This document shows, piece by piece, positions 41,248 through 48,609 of a DNA stretch of 64,000 nucleotides; positions within the stretch are counted from its first letter, which is position 1, and the number at the start of each line of letters is the position of its first letter. Under the pieces are notes generated by a model. That model worked only from the letters and a program-made list of their open reading frames with translations. It searched no databases and was not told the DNA's origin. Source of the DNA: Piscinibacter gummiphilus (GTDB lineage Bacteria > Pseudomonadota > Gammaproteobacteria > Burkholderiales > Burkholderiaceae_C); contig NZ_CP015118.1 in NCBI RefSeq assembly GCF_002116905.1, positions 1,736,001-1,800,000 on the forward strand. Reading direction: 5' to 3'. Position numbers and translations under genes: made by a program.

Positions 41248-41280
41248 GGAACCGTTTCCGCGGGATGCGGAAGCGGTTCC
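41248..41280 (+). terminator. Strong hairpin after the sugar-binding protein gene
   Basis: Arms 41248-41261 and 41267-41280 form a 14-bp stem with one mismatch (GGAACCGTTTCCGC / GCGGAAGCGGTTCC) and a 5-base loop, 9 bases after the stop codon. No T run follows, so it is either a stabilising 3' hairpin or, because each arm resembles a half operator, a regulator site for the downstream amylase. Confidence 0.55.
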
Positions 41281-41325
41281 CCCGGATTCTCCCCAAGCCT
41301 AGGGAAAGCACCGCATCGGCAATCT

Positions 41326-41372
41326 CTTGACCGATACAGAATCGCCTCCACTCGAAATCTGAACCGATTCAG
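41326..41372. promoter_or_regulatory. Tandem CG-centred operator-like sites upstream of the amylase
   Basis: Two 14-mers, CTTGACCGATACAG (41326-41339) and CTGAACCGATTCAG (41359-41372), share CT..ACCGAT.CAG and are exactly 33 bases apart, about three helical turns. The second contains TGAA-N-CG-N-TTCA, an inverted repeat with central CG as in LacI-family operators. They lie 111-157 bases upstream of the amylase ATG. Confidence 0.55.
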
Positions 41373-41482
41373 GTGTCGATTCTTCCTGCGGTGTGCCCCG
41401 ACCGGTCGGTGCTTCCGCATCCCGAATCGTCGTTGGTCCCTGGCGCGCAGGAACCAGCGACGCTGCAGTTTGGAGCGAAGCT

Positions 41483-44400
41483 ATGAAACCCTGGCGCCTC
41501 ACCGCGCTCGCGGGTCTGCTCGCCGCCGGCATCGCGCCCGCGGCCGTGGCAGCCACCGCGACCGTCTACTACTCCACCACCTACAAGGGCTGGACCGGAG
41601 CGAACATCCACCACAACGCGAGCGGCACGTGGACCACGGTCCCCGGCACCGCCATGACGGCGGCCTGCACGGGCTGGACCGTCGCCACCGTGACCTCGTC
41701 GGCCAGCACCTTCCAGGCCGTGTTCAACAACGGCTCGAACGTGTGGGACAACCCCACGGGCGGCGGCAACTACACGATCCCGGACGGCATCCACCAGGTG
41801 AAGAACGGCGGGATCGTCGCGAACGCGGGCAACCCCTGCGCGACGAGCGGCACCAACAGCGCCACCGTGTTCTACAAGCCGAACTCCGCATGGACCACGG
41901 TCAACATTCACTACGCCCCGAACGGCGGCGCGTGGACCACCCCGCCGGGCGTGTCGATGGACACGGCCTGCACGGGCTGGCGCAAGAAGGTGGTCTCGCT
42001 CGGCTCGGCCACGGGCCTCGCGGTCACGTTCAACAACGGTTCGACCTGGGACAACAACGGCGGACGCAACTACGCGCTCGCAACCGGCAGCCAGAAGGTC
42101 GAGAACGGGGCCGTCTCGTCGGGTGACCCGTGCGAGGGCATCGACATCACCCCGCCGACGGTGCCCACGGGCCTGTCGAAGACGGGTGCCACCACCAGCA
42201 CCATCGGGCTGGCCTGGACCGCCGCCGCCGACCTCGTGGGCGTGACCGGCTACGAGGTGTTCCGCAACGGGGTCTCCGCGGGCACCTCCAGCACCACGAA
42301 CTTCACGGCCTCGGGCCTGAGCGCGAACACCGCGTACAGCTTCACCGTGCGGGCACGCGACGCGGCCGGCAACTGGTCCGCGCAGAGCACCGCGCTGTCG
42401 GCGTCCACCGCGGCCCCCGAGGTCGACACCATCGCCCCGACGGTGCCGACCGGCCTCACCGCCACCACGAGCGGCACGTCGATCACGGTGCGCTGGACCG
42501 CATCCACCGACGCCGTGGGCGTGGCCGGCTACACCGTCTCCCGCACGGGCGGCGCGGGCCCGGTGAGCACCAACGTCACCGGCACCACGTTCAACGACAC
42601 GGGCGCGGCGCAGACGACGTACAGCTACACGATCACCGCGTACGACGCCGCCGGCAACCGCTCGGCGGCCAGCGCCTCGGTGGGGGCGACCACGGGCCAG
42701 CCAAGCGCCGCGGGCACGCCGATCGGCACCGACATGCGCGAGGACTCGATCTACTTCGTGATGACGGCCCGCTTCTACGACGGCGACTCGACGAACAACC
42801 GCGGAGGCCAGTTCCACGTGACCTCGGGCAACGCGGCCAACAACGACCCGATGTTCCGCGGCGACTTCAAGGGCCTGATGCAGAAGCTCGACTACATCAA
42901 GGCGCTGGGCTTCTCGGCGGTGTGGATCACGCCGGTGGTGCTCAACCGCTCGGACTACGACTTCCACGGCTACCACGGCTGGGACTTCATGCGCGTCGAC
43001 CCGCGCCTGGAGAGCGCGGGCGCCTCCTACCAGGACCTGATCAACGCGGCCCACGCGAAGGGCATCAAGATCATCCAGGACGTGGTCTACAACCACTCGA
43101 GCCGCTGGGGCGAGAAGAACCTGCAGACCCCGAAGGTGTTCGGCGTTCGCGACGCGCAGTGGAGCTGGTACTACGACGAGCCGATCGCAGGCCGGGTGTA
43201 CGACGGCATCACGGTCGCCGACCCGATGGGCAAGTCGTACACGGGTGACCTCTGGAGCACCACCGAGCCGGCCGGCAACACCTGCCGCAACTGGGGCGTG
43301 CCGACGTCGTTCACCAGCAAGGAGGGCTACCGCATCTACAACTGCCAGTGGCCGAACCCGACCACCGGCATGTTCAAGCCCGAGCTGTACCACCAGTGCT
43401 GGATCGGCAACTGGGAAGGCGAGGACGCCCGCAGCTGCTGGATCCACGAGGACCTGGCCGACTTCAACACCGAGTCGAAGCCCGTGCAGGACTACCTGAA
43501 GCAGGTCTACCGGAAGTACATCGCGATGGGCGTGGACGGCTTCCGCATCGACACCGCGGTGCACATCCCGCGCGTCACGTGGAACCGCCACTTCCTGCCC
43601 GACGCGCACGCGTACGCCGAGGCCACCTTCGGCGAGAAGGGCAAGAACTTCTTCATGTTCGGTGAAGTGGGTTCGTTCGTGAACGACAAGTGGAACCGCG
43701 GTTCGCCGAACCACTCGGCCCAGTTCTTCACGTGGAAGGAACGCGCGACGTACAGCGCCGACGACACGGCCGCCGCGCTCGAGCAGTTCAACTACGAGAA
43801 CAACCAGGGCACCGGCAACCAGCCGACGTCGACCAACGCGTTCCTGTCGGGCAACAACTACCGCACGCCCGACCACAGCAAGTTCTCCGGCATGAGCGTG
43901 ATCGACATGCGCATGCACATGAACTTCGGCGACGCCGGCAACGCGTACTGGAACGGCAAGGACTCGGACGACAGCTACAACGACGCGACCTACAACGTCG
44001 TGTACGTCGACAGCCACGACTACGGCCCGAACAAGTCGAACACCCGCTACACCGGCGGCACGGCGGCCTGGGCCGAGAACATGAGCCTGATGTGGACCTT
44101 CCGGGGCATCCCGACGCTGTACTACGGCTCGGAGATCGAGTTCCAGGCGGGCAAGCAGATCGACTGCGGCCCGACCTGCCCGCTCGCGACCACCGGCCGC
44201 GCGTACTTCGGCGACAACCTCGAAGGCACGGTGGTGGCGTCCGACTTCGGCGTGGTGTCGAGCGCCACGGGCGCGGTGGCCACCACGCTCGCCAAGCCGC
44301 TTGTCAAGCACGTGCAGCGCCTGAACCAGATCCGCCGCAAGGTGCCGGCGCTGCAGAAGGGGCAGTACTCGACCGAAGGCGTGTCGGGAGGCATCGCCTA

Positions 44401-44656
44401 CAAGCGCCGCTTCACCGATGCGGCCAAGGGCGTCGACAGCTTCGTGCTGGTCGCGGTGACCAGCGGCGCGACGTTCAGCGGAATCCCGAACGGCACCTAC
44501 AAGGATGCCGTCACGGGTGACACGAAGGTGGTCTCCTCGGGTGTGCTGACCGCCACGGTGTCGGGGCAGGGGAACGCGCGCATCTACGTGCTGGACCTGC
44601 CGGGGAATCCGGCGCCGGGCAAGGTTGGTGCAGACGGTCCGTTCCTGAAGCCCTGA
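41483..44656 (+). CDS. Secreted alpha-amylase family (GH13) enzyme with two CBM25-like and two FnIII domains
   Basis: 1057 residues from ATG 41483 (GGAG 8 bases upstream). Signal peptide (1-24), then two CBM25-like starch-binding repeats (about 26-115 and 127-212; YYSTTYKGWTGANIHH and FYKPNSAWTTVNIHY), two fibronectin III domains (224-310 and 318-403) and a GH13 catalytic region from 418. Conserved regions: DVVYNH (533-538), GFRIDTAVH with nucleophile D690, acid/base E728 in GEVG, and VDSHD with D846. Hydrolyses alpha-1,4-glucans outside the cell; maltogenic or oligosaccharide products cannot be told. A strong terminator follows. Faces the LacI regulator gene. Confidence 0.93.
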   Translation: MKPWRLTALAGLLAAGIAPAAVAATATVYYSTTYKGWTGANIHHNASGTWTTVPGTAMTAACTGWTVATVTSSASTFQAVFNNGSNVWDNPTGGGNYTIPDGIHQVKNGGIVANAGNPCATSGTNSATVFYKPNSAWTTVNIHYAPNGGAWTTPPGVSMDTACTGWRKKVVSLGSATGLAVTFNNGSTWDNNGGRNYALATGSQKVENGAVSSGDPCEGIDITPPTVPTGLSKTGATTSTIGLAWTAAADLVGVTGYEVFRNGVSAGTSSTTNFTASGLSANTAYSFTVRARDAAGNWSAQSTALSASTAAPEVDTIAPTVPTGLTATTSGTSITVRWTASTDAVGVAGYTVSRTGGAGPVSTNVTGTTFNDTGAAQTTYSYTITAYDAAGNRSAASASVGATTGQPSAAGTPIGTDMREDSIYFVMTARFYDGDSTNNRGGQFHVTSGNAANNDPMFRGDFKGLMQKLDYIKALGFSAVWITPVVLNRSDYDFHGYHGWDFMRVDPRLESAGASYQDLINAAHAKGIKIIQDVVYNHSSRWGEKNLQTPKVFGVRDAQWSWYYDEPIAGRVYDGITVADPMGKSYTGDLWSTTEPAGNTCRNWGVPTSFTSKEGYRIYNCQWPNPTTGMFKPELYHQCWIGNWEGEDARSCWIHEDLADFNTESKPVQDYLKQVYRKYIAMGVDGFRIDTAVHIPRVTWNRHFLPDAHAYAEATFGEKGKNFFMFGEVGSFVNDKWNRGSPNHSAQFFTWKERATYSADDTAAALEQFNYENNQGTGNQPTSTNAFLSGNNYRTPDHSKFSGMSVIDMRMHMNFGDAGNAYWNGKDSDDSYNDATYNVVYVDSHDYGPNKSNTRYTGGTAAWAENMSLMWTFRGIPTLYYGSEIEFQAGKQIDCGPTCPLATTGRAYFGDNLEGTVVASDFGVVSSATGAVATTLAKPLVKHVQRLNQIRRKVPALQKGQYSTEGVSGGIAYKRRFTDAAKGVDSFVLVAVTSGATFSGIPNGTYKDAVTGDTKVVSSGVLTATVSGQGNARIYVLDLPGNPAPGKVGADGPFLKP

Positions 44657-44676
44657 CCGGCAGACGGCGACCTTTT

Positions 44677-44712
44677 CGGCCGGCGCCCTCGGGGGGGCGT
44701 CGGCCGTTTTTT
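44677..44712 (+). terminator. Rho-independent terminator of the amylase gene
   Basis: GC-rich 12-bp stem with one mismatch (CGGCCGGCGCCC / GGGCGTCGGCCG) and a run of six T at 44707-44712, 20 bases after the amylase stop. It also lies just beyond the LacI stop on the other strand and may act on both. Confidence 0.9.
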
Positions 44713-44726
44713 CTGGGTCGGACGAG

Positions 44727-45779
44727 TCAGGTGTTGCGCACCACCAGCTCGAACGGCAGCGGATCGCTGCGTTCGCCGTCGAGCACCTGGCGCACGGCCA
44801 GTCGGCCCTTCAGGGCGCCGTCCTGGCGCATGGTGGTGAGCCCCGCGGCGCCGGCCGCGGGGATGTCGTCGAAGCCGACGATGGAGGTGACGTCGAGGCG
44901 GCGGTTGCCGCGCAGCGCCTCGACGCCCACGAGGGCCATGGTGTCGGCCATGCCCAGCACCGCGAGCTTCGTGCGCGCGGGCAACTGCTTCAGGTAGTCG
45001 GTGATGCGGTCGATCTCGTCGGCCGGCTTGTTGTCGTCCATCTCCAGCCAGTCGATGCGGTCGAGGTCGAAGCCGGCCTTGTGGGCGGCGCCCACGTAGC
45101 CGTGGCTGCGTTCCATCGTGACCGAACCGCTGCGGGGCGACTTGAGGTCGAGGCGGTGCTTGCGCTGGCGCTCGTCGAGGGTGAACGAGAGCACCAGCAC
45201 GCGGTCGGGTGCGCCCTTGAGCGCGTGGTCCATCGCCGCGGCGGCGCCGGCGCGGTCGTCCATGCGCACCGACGGCACGCCGGTGACGCCGGTGTCGACC
45301 AGCACGATGGGCTTGCTGAAGGCCTTGACCTCGGGAGCGAGGTCGGCGTCGACCTCGGCGTAGACCACGAGCGCGTCGGCCGTGGTCTGGAAGGCATAGG
45401 CGAGGGACACGGTGCGGCCCATCTTCGGGATCAGCTGCATCGTCATGCCGCGCGCGTCCAGTTCCTGGGCCACGCCGCGGAGGAACTCGATGCTCAAGGG
45501 GTCGGCCAGCGCGAAGCTCAGGTCGTGGTGGAACACCACGGCGACCTGGCGGATCTCGCGGCTGCGCAGCGCGCGGGCGGCGGGGTCCGGGCCGAAGTAG
45601 CCGAGTTCGCGGGCCTTCGCGAGGATGTCCGCCCGCAGGGCCTCGGACAGCTGCTCGGGCCGGTTGAACGCGTTCGACACGGTGGTACGGCTGACGTCCA
45701 GCGCGGCCGCGACGTCCTTGAGCGTGAGTCGGGGTTTGCGGGGAGCAAAGGCGGCGTTGGCGGTCGGTTTCGCGGACAT
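44727..45779 (-). CDS. LacI family transcriptional regulator
   Basis: 350 residues from ATG 45779. N-terminal HTH with hinge helix (about 18-65; TLKDVAAALDVSRTTVSNAFNRPEQLSEALR), then a periplasmic-binding-protein-like sugar domain (VAVVFHHDLSFALADPLSIEFLRGV, VGFDDIPAAGAAGLTTMRQD). Convergent with the amylase, with the terminator between. Probably represses the amylase and the sugar-binding protein until a sugar is present. A perfect CG-centred palindrome 123 bases upstream may be its own operator. The frame is open further upstream, but the HTH start fixes this ATG. Confidence 0.93.
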   Translation of the reverse strand: MSAKPTANAAFAPRKPRLTLKDVAAALDVSRTTVSNAFNRPEQLSEALRADILAKARELGYFGPDPAARALRSREIRQVAVVFHHDLSFALADPLSIEFLRGVAQELDARGMTMQLIPKMGRTVSLAYAFQTTADALVVYAEVDADLAPEVKAFSKPIVLVDTGVTGVPSVRMDDRAGAAAAMDHALKGAPDRVLVLSFTLDERQRKHRLDLKSPRSGSVTMERSHGYVGAAHKAGFDLDRIDWLEMDDNKPADEIDRITDYLKQLPARTKLAVLGMADTMALVGVEALRGNRRLDVTSIVGFDDIPAAGAAGLTTMRQDGALKGRLAVRQVLDGERSDPLPFELVVRNT

Positions 45780-45901
45780 GGGCGTCTTGGGTACAGAAAT
45801 GGACGTACGTTCAACGGGGCGAAGATTACTCTGGTTGGCGCCCCGGTTTGTCGTTGTCAGGCGACAGGCACGCCAAAACCCCGCATCACGGTGTCCTGAA
45901 G

Positions 45902-45915
45902 CGGTATCGATACCG
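45902..45915. promoter_or_regulatory. Perfect 14-bp CG-centred palindrome between lacI-type gene and ridA-like gene
   Basis: CGGTATCGATACCG is exactly self-complementary, with a central CG as in LacI-family operators. It is in the divergent region (45780-45969), 55 bases before the RidA-family start and 123 bases before the LacI-type start, so it fits autoregulation. Confidence 0.5.
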
Positions 45916-45969
45916 GGCCGCGGGAGGGGTGTGCCATCATCCTGGTTTTCCAGCAGATTCACCAGTTTC

Positions 45970-46356
45970 ATGTCACGCCAACTGATCAGCTCCGGCTCGA
46001 CCTTCGAACAGGACATGGCCTATTCCCGGGCCGTCGTCGACGGCGAATGGGTCTTCGTGTCCGGAACCACCGGCTTCGACTATTCCACGATGACGATCGC
46101 CGACGGCGTGGTCGACCAGGCCGAGCAGTGTTTCAAGAACATCCAGGCCGCGCTGGAACAGGCCGGCGCGAGCCTGCAGGACATCGTGCGGGTCAACTAC
46201 GTGCTGCCCGTCGCGTCGGAGTTCCCGTCGTGCTGGCCGGTGATGCGCAAGTACCTCGGCGAGGTGCGTCCGGCCGCGACGATGATCTCCGCCGGCCTCG
46301 TGGACCCGCGCATGCGCATCGAGATCGAGGTGACCGCGCGCAAGCGTTCGGCCTGA
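45970..46356 (+). CDS. RidA (YjgF/YER057c/UK114) family protein
   Basis: 128 residues from ATG 45970. The family features are FVSGTTGFDYSTMTIADGVVDQAEQCFKNIQAALEQAGASLQDIVRVNYVL and a C-terminal IEIEVTARKR, where the Arg-Glu pair binds the 2-imino acid carboxylate. It is of the RidA subfamily set that hydrolyses reactive enamines/imines, but some family members are not deaminases. Cytosolic trimer expected. Divergent from the LacI-type gene, whose operator-like site it shares. Confidence 0.9.
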   Translation: MSRQLISSGSTFEQDMAYSRAVVDGEWVFVSGTTGFDYSTMTIADGVVDQAEQCFKNIQAALEQAGASLQDIVRVNYVLPVASEFPSCWPVMRKYLGEVRPAATMISAGLVDPRMRIEIEVTARKRSA

Positions 46357-46372
46357 TCGGCCGTCCCGGTCC

Positions 46373-46401
46373 TTGACCCGGCCACCGGGTTGCCGTACAC
46401 C
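46373..46401 (+). promoter_or_regulatory. Sigma-70-like promoter candidate
   Basis: TTGACC (46373-46378), a 17-base spacer and TACACC (46396-46401) precede the transglutaminase-like gene, which starts at 46579. The leader would be about 170 bases. The rest of the 222-base gap shows no other feature. Confidence 0.4.
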
Positions 46402-46578
46402 TGGGCTTCGATTCCTCAGTGGGAGCCGGGGCACAACAACACCACCCCGACGAGTCGCTGTCGAGGTGGCCGGCCGGCGGGCAGGCGCCCCTTCAGCGCG
46501 GCAACACAGCGGCAGAAGTTCCGGGGCCGTCGGTTCGTTCCACCGAAACCGTCTCCTGGCCCGCCGTGCGAGGTTGCC

Positions 46579-47409
46579 ATGCCACTCGCTCCGCTGCGCC
46601 ACCGGGTGCCGTGCATCGCCGTCCTCTGTGCCGGGCTGGCGGTGGACCCCGTGTCCGCCGATGCTGCCGACAGCGGGTTCCCGCCGCTCGGAGACCTCAA
46701 CGCGGGTGTCAACCGCCAGGCGGCCCACGTGCCCGATCCGGACCGCACCGACCTCTGGGCCACGCCGGCCGAGCTGGCCGCGCGGGGTGCGGGCGACTGC
46801 GAGGACTTCGCCATCGCCAAGTACTTCGCGCTCGTGGGTGCCGGGGTGCCGGCCGCGCGCCTGCGCATCGTCTACGGCGCCCTGCAGTTCGGGGCGGGCG
46901 AGGTGTGGCGGCCGCACGTGGCCCTCGTGGTCCTGCCCGAGGACGGGGCCCCCATCGGCACTGCCGCCGTGCTCGACAGCGTGCTCGACGAGGTGCGCCC
47001 GCTGTCACGGCGCCCCGACCTGCGCATCCGCCTGAGCTTCAACGAGGAGGGCCTGTGGGCCGGGCTCGACCGCGGCCCCGCGGCACGCGAGGCGCGAAGC
47101 CTGCGGCCGTGGGCGCGGGTGCTCCAGCAGTCGGGGCGCGGGCCGTCAGGCGTGGGGCTGGGCCAGTCGCAGGTGCAGGTCGAACGACTCGCCCTGGTCC
47201 AGCCGCATCGTGTAGCCGCGGTGCGCGTCCCCGAGGTGGGCGGTGACGTGGTAGGTGCCGGGAGGCAGCGAGACGTCGACCAGCGGGCCGGCGTCGTCGA
47301 CGGTCAGCACCGTCTCGCCATCGAGGGTGTCGATCAGCAGGCGCAGCGGTTCGCGGCGGTTCGAACGGTTGCCGGACGGGTACAGGGCGAGCAGCCGCTG
47401 CAGCGGTGA
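46579..47409 (+). CDS. Bacterial transglutaminase-like cysteine protease (BTLCP), C-terminus uncertain
   Basis: 276 residues if read to the stop at 47409. Signal peptide (cleavage near SADA-ADSG). The Cys-His-Asp triad of the family is present: C74 in GAGDCEDFAIAKYFAL, H113 in RPHVALVVL, D133 in AVLDSVLDEV, and SFNEEGLW ends the usual core near residue 160. Residues 190-276 are read antisense to the neighbouring minus-strand gene, with shadow-like composition, so the true end may be altered by a lost stop or by overlap. LapG, a related protease, has LapD as partner; no LapD is seen here. Substrate unknown. Confidence 0.8.
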   Translation: MPLAPLRHRVPCIAVLCAGLAVDPVSADAADSGFPPLGDLNAGVNRQAAHVPDPDRTDLWATPAELAARGAGDCEDFAIAKYFALVGAGVPAARLRIVYGALQFGAGEVWRPHVALVVLPEDGAPIGTAAVLDSVLDEVRPLSRRPDLRIRLSFNEEGLWAGLDRGPAAREARSLRPWARVLQQSGRGPSGVGLGQSQVQVERLALVQPHRVAAVRVPEVGGDVVGAGRQRDVDQRAGVVDGQHRLAIEGVDQQAQRFAAVRTVAGRVQGEQPLQR

Positions 47410-47490
47410 GTCGGCATGGCGGCCCGGCGGGTGGTCGTCGTGGGCATGGATCAGCAGTCGGGCCGGGGCGGGATGGTGGGCAGCAAACAT
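47146..47490 (-). CDS. Small hypothetical protein
   Basis: 114 residues from ATG 47490, which has an AGGAGAT site 6 bases upstream. No signal peptide. The N-terminal half is His/Pro/Arg-rich (LLIHAHDDHPPGRHADSPLQRLLALYPSG); the C-terminal half looks like a beta-sandwich of carboxypeptidase-regulatory type (VTVDDAG-like strands, LPPGTYHVTAHLGDAHRGYTMRLDQGESFDLHLRL). It lies 28 bases downstream of the outer-membrane barrel gene on the same strand. Its 3' 264 bases overlap, antisense, the end of the BTLCP frame. Function unknown. Confidence 0.7.
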   Translation of the reverse strand: MFAAHHPAPARLLIHAHDDHPPGRHADSPLQRLLALYPSGNRSNRREPLRLLIDTLDGETVLTVDDAGPLVDVSLPPGTYHVTAHLGDAHRGYTMRLDQGESFDLHLRLAQPHA

Positions 47491-47518
47491 GGCGGGATCT
47501 CCTGGAGGGACGGGACGT

Positions 47519-48049
47519 TCAGAAGCCGTAGCGCACACCGACCGTGAATTGGTCGATGTTCGGCTTGTCGCCGAAGACGTCGGGGCGGTAGCGCTCCCAC
47601 TCGCCGCGCAGCGACACGTCGCGGGTGATCGCGTACTGCGCGCCGGCGCCGAGCTTCAGGCCGTTGCCGCTCGTGTCGGCGTTCGGGGTGTCGACGTCGA
47701 TGTGGGCCACGCCGAGGCGGCCGAGCAGAGTCCACTGATCGGTGATCGGGGCGAGGCCGACGGCGTCGAGGTACTCGCCGTGCGCCTTCACGTGGCCGGC
47801 GTCGCCGGCGACGCGGCCCAGGTCGGCGTAACCCGCTTCGAACGCGATGTTCGGGGTCACCTGGTAGCCACCGAACACCTTGCCCGAGACCCCGTCGCCG
47901 TGGCCGTTGCTGCCCTGGATGCCGTCCTCGTAGCGCGGCGCGCCGAGGTTGGCCCCGGCGTAGAACGGTTCGGCATGGGCGGCGGTGGAGCCGAGTCCGG
48001 CGGCGAGCAGGGCGGCGGCGAGGGCGGGCTTGAACGCGGTGAACTTCAT
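47519..48049 (-). CDS. Outer-membrane beta-barrel protein (OmpA-like/porin type)
   Basis: 176 residues from ATG 48049. Signal peptide with cleavage near AHA-EPFYAG. Mature sequence of about 150 residues alternates as in an eight-stranded barrel (YAGANLGAPRYED, VFGGYQVTPNIAFEAGYADLG, GAGAQYAITRDVSLRGEWERY) and ends in the classical aromatic terminus VGVRYGF recognised by BamA. Similar to the OmpA-like transmembrane domain family without a peptidoglycan domain. Upstream, a tandem CATCTGCAATG repeat may be a regulator site. The small hypothetical gene follows. Confidence 0.9.
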   Translation of the reverse strand: MKFTAFKPALAAALLAAGLGSTAAHAEPFYAGANLGAPRYEDGIQGSNGHGDGVSGKVFGGYQVTPNIAFEAGYADLGRVAGDAGHVKAHGEYLDAVGLAPITDQWTLLGRLGVAHIDVDTPNADTSGNGLKLGAGAQYAITRDVSLRGEWERYRPDVFGDKPNIDQFTVGVRYGF

Positions 48050-48147
48050 GGTCTGTTTCCTTTCGGTGACGCACCGGGCTTGGTGCATGGCTGCATCGTC
48101 GGCGCCGCGCTGTCCGGTCGTGTGTCGGAAGCGACGTGCCCGTGTTG

Positions 48148-48181
48148 CATCTGCAATGGAGCGTCGATGACATCTGCAATG
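48148..48181. repeat. Tandem 11-bp direct repeat in divergent promoter region
   Basis: CATCTGCAATG occurs at 48148-48158 and 48171-48181, 23 bases apart, in the 238-base gap between the divergent outer-membrane barrel gene and the BamE-like gene. The first copy is part of the inverted repeat TTGCA-TC-TGCAA (48145-48156). Suggests binding of a regulator to both promoters. Confidence 0.45.
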
Positions 48182-48287
48182 AAGCCGCGGCCGCGCCGCA
48201 ATGTGCCGTCAATGCGGCGCGCCGACGATCGCGGTGCGGAGGGCGGCATCAGGCCCGCGCCTCCGTGACCACCACGAAAGGACTTCC

Positions 48288-48596
48288 ATGAACACCACCT
48301 CCCGCAACCTTCTCGCGACCGCCGTGCTGGCGGTCGCCGCCGCGGCCGCGCAGGCCGCGCCCGGAATCAGCGTCTCGGCCGCGCAGGAGACCGCCGTGCA
48401 CACGGGCATGACCCCGGCCGAGGTGCGCGCCGCCATCGGCCGGCCCGAGCGTGTCTTCCACTTCGCGGGCGAGAACGGCGCCACGTGGCGCTACACCGCA
48501 CCGCAGGTGAACGACGGCGCCGCGAGCTTCCTCGTGGACTTCGGCGCCGACGGCCGCGTGGCCGCGGTGAGCGAACAGACCGACGAGATCGACTGA
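48288..48596 (+). CDS. Small periplasmic BamE/OmlA-like protein
   Basis: 102 residues from ATG 48288, AAAGGA 7 bases upstream. Signal peptide with cleavage near AQA-APGIS. The mature region (about 37-98) has GMTPAEVRAAIGRPERVFHFAGENGATWRY and FLVDFGADGRVAAV, the pattern of the SmpA/OmlA (BamE) fold: two helices with GxPxxV and a three-strand sheet. No lipobox, so it is soluble in the periplasm rather than the lipidated BamE of the Bam complex. Converges on the hybrid kinase gene. Confidence 0.8.
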   Translation: MNTTSRNLLATAVLAVAAAAAQAAPGISVSAAQETAVHTGMTPAEVRAAIGRPERVFHFAGENGATWRYTAPQVNDGAASFLVDFGADGRVAAVSEQTDEID

Positions 48597-48609
48597 TCCC
48601 GGAACGGGA

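Noticed and set aside
41369..44311. A minus-strand open frame of 980 codons opposite the amylase
   Set aside because: Composition is Val/Arg/Ala-rich shadow sequence; the plus strand has all GH13 signatures and a terminator.
46579..47145. LapG adhesin protease
   Set aside because: The transglutaminase-like triad fits, but no LapD-type receptor or large adhesin is nearby and the sequence is not specific enough.
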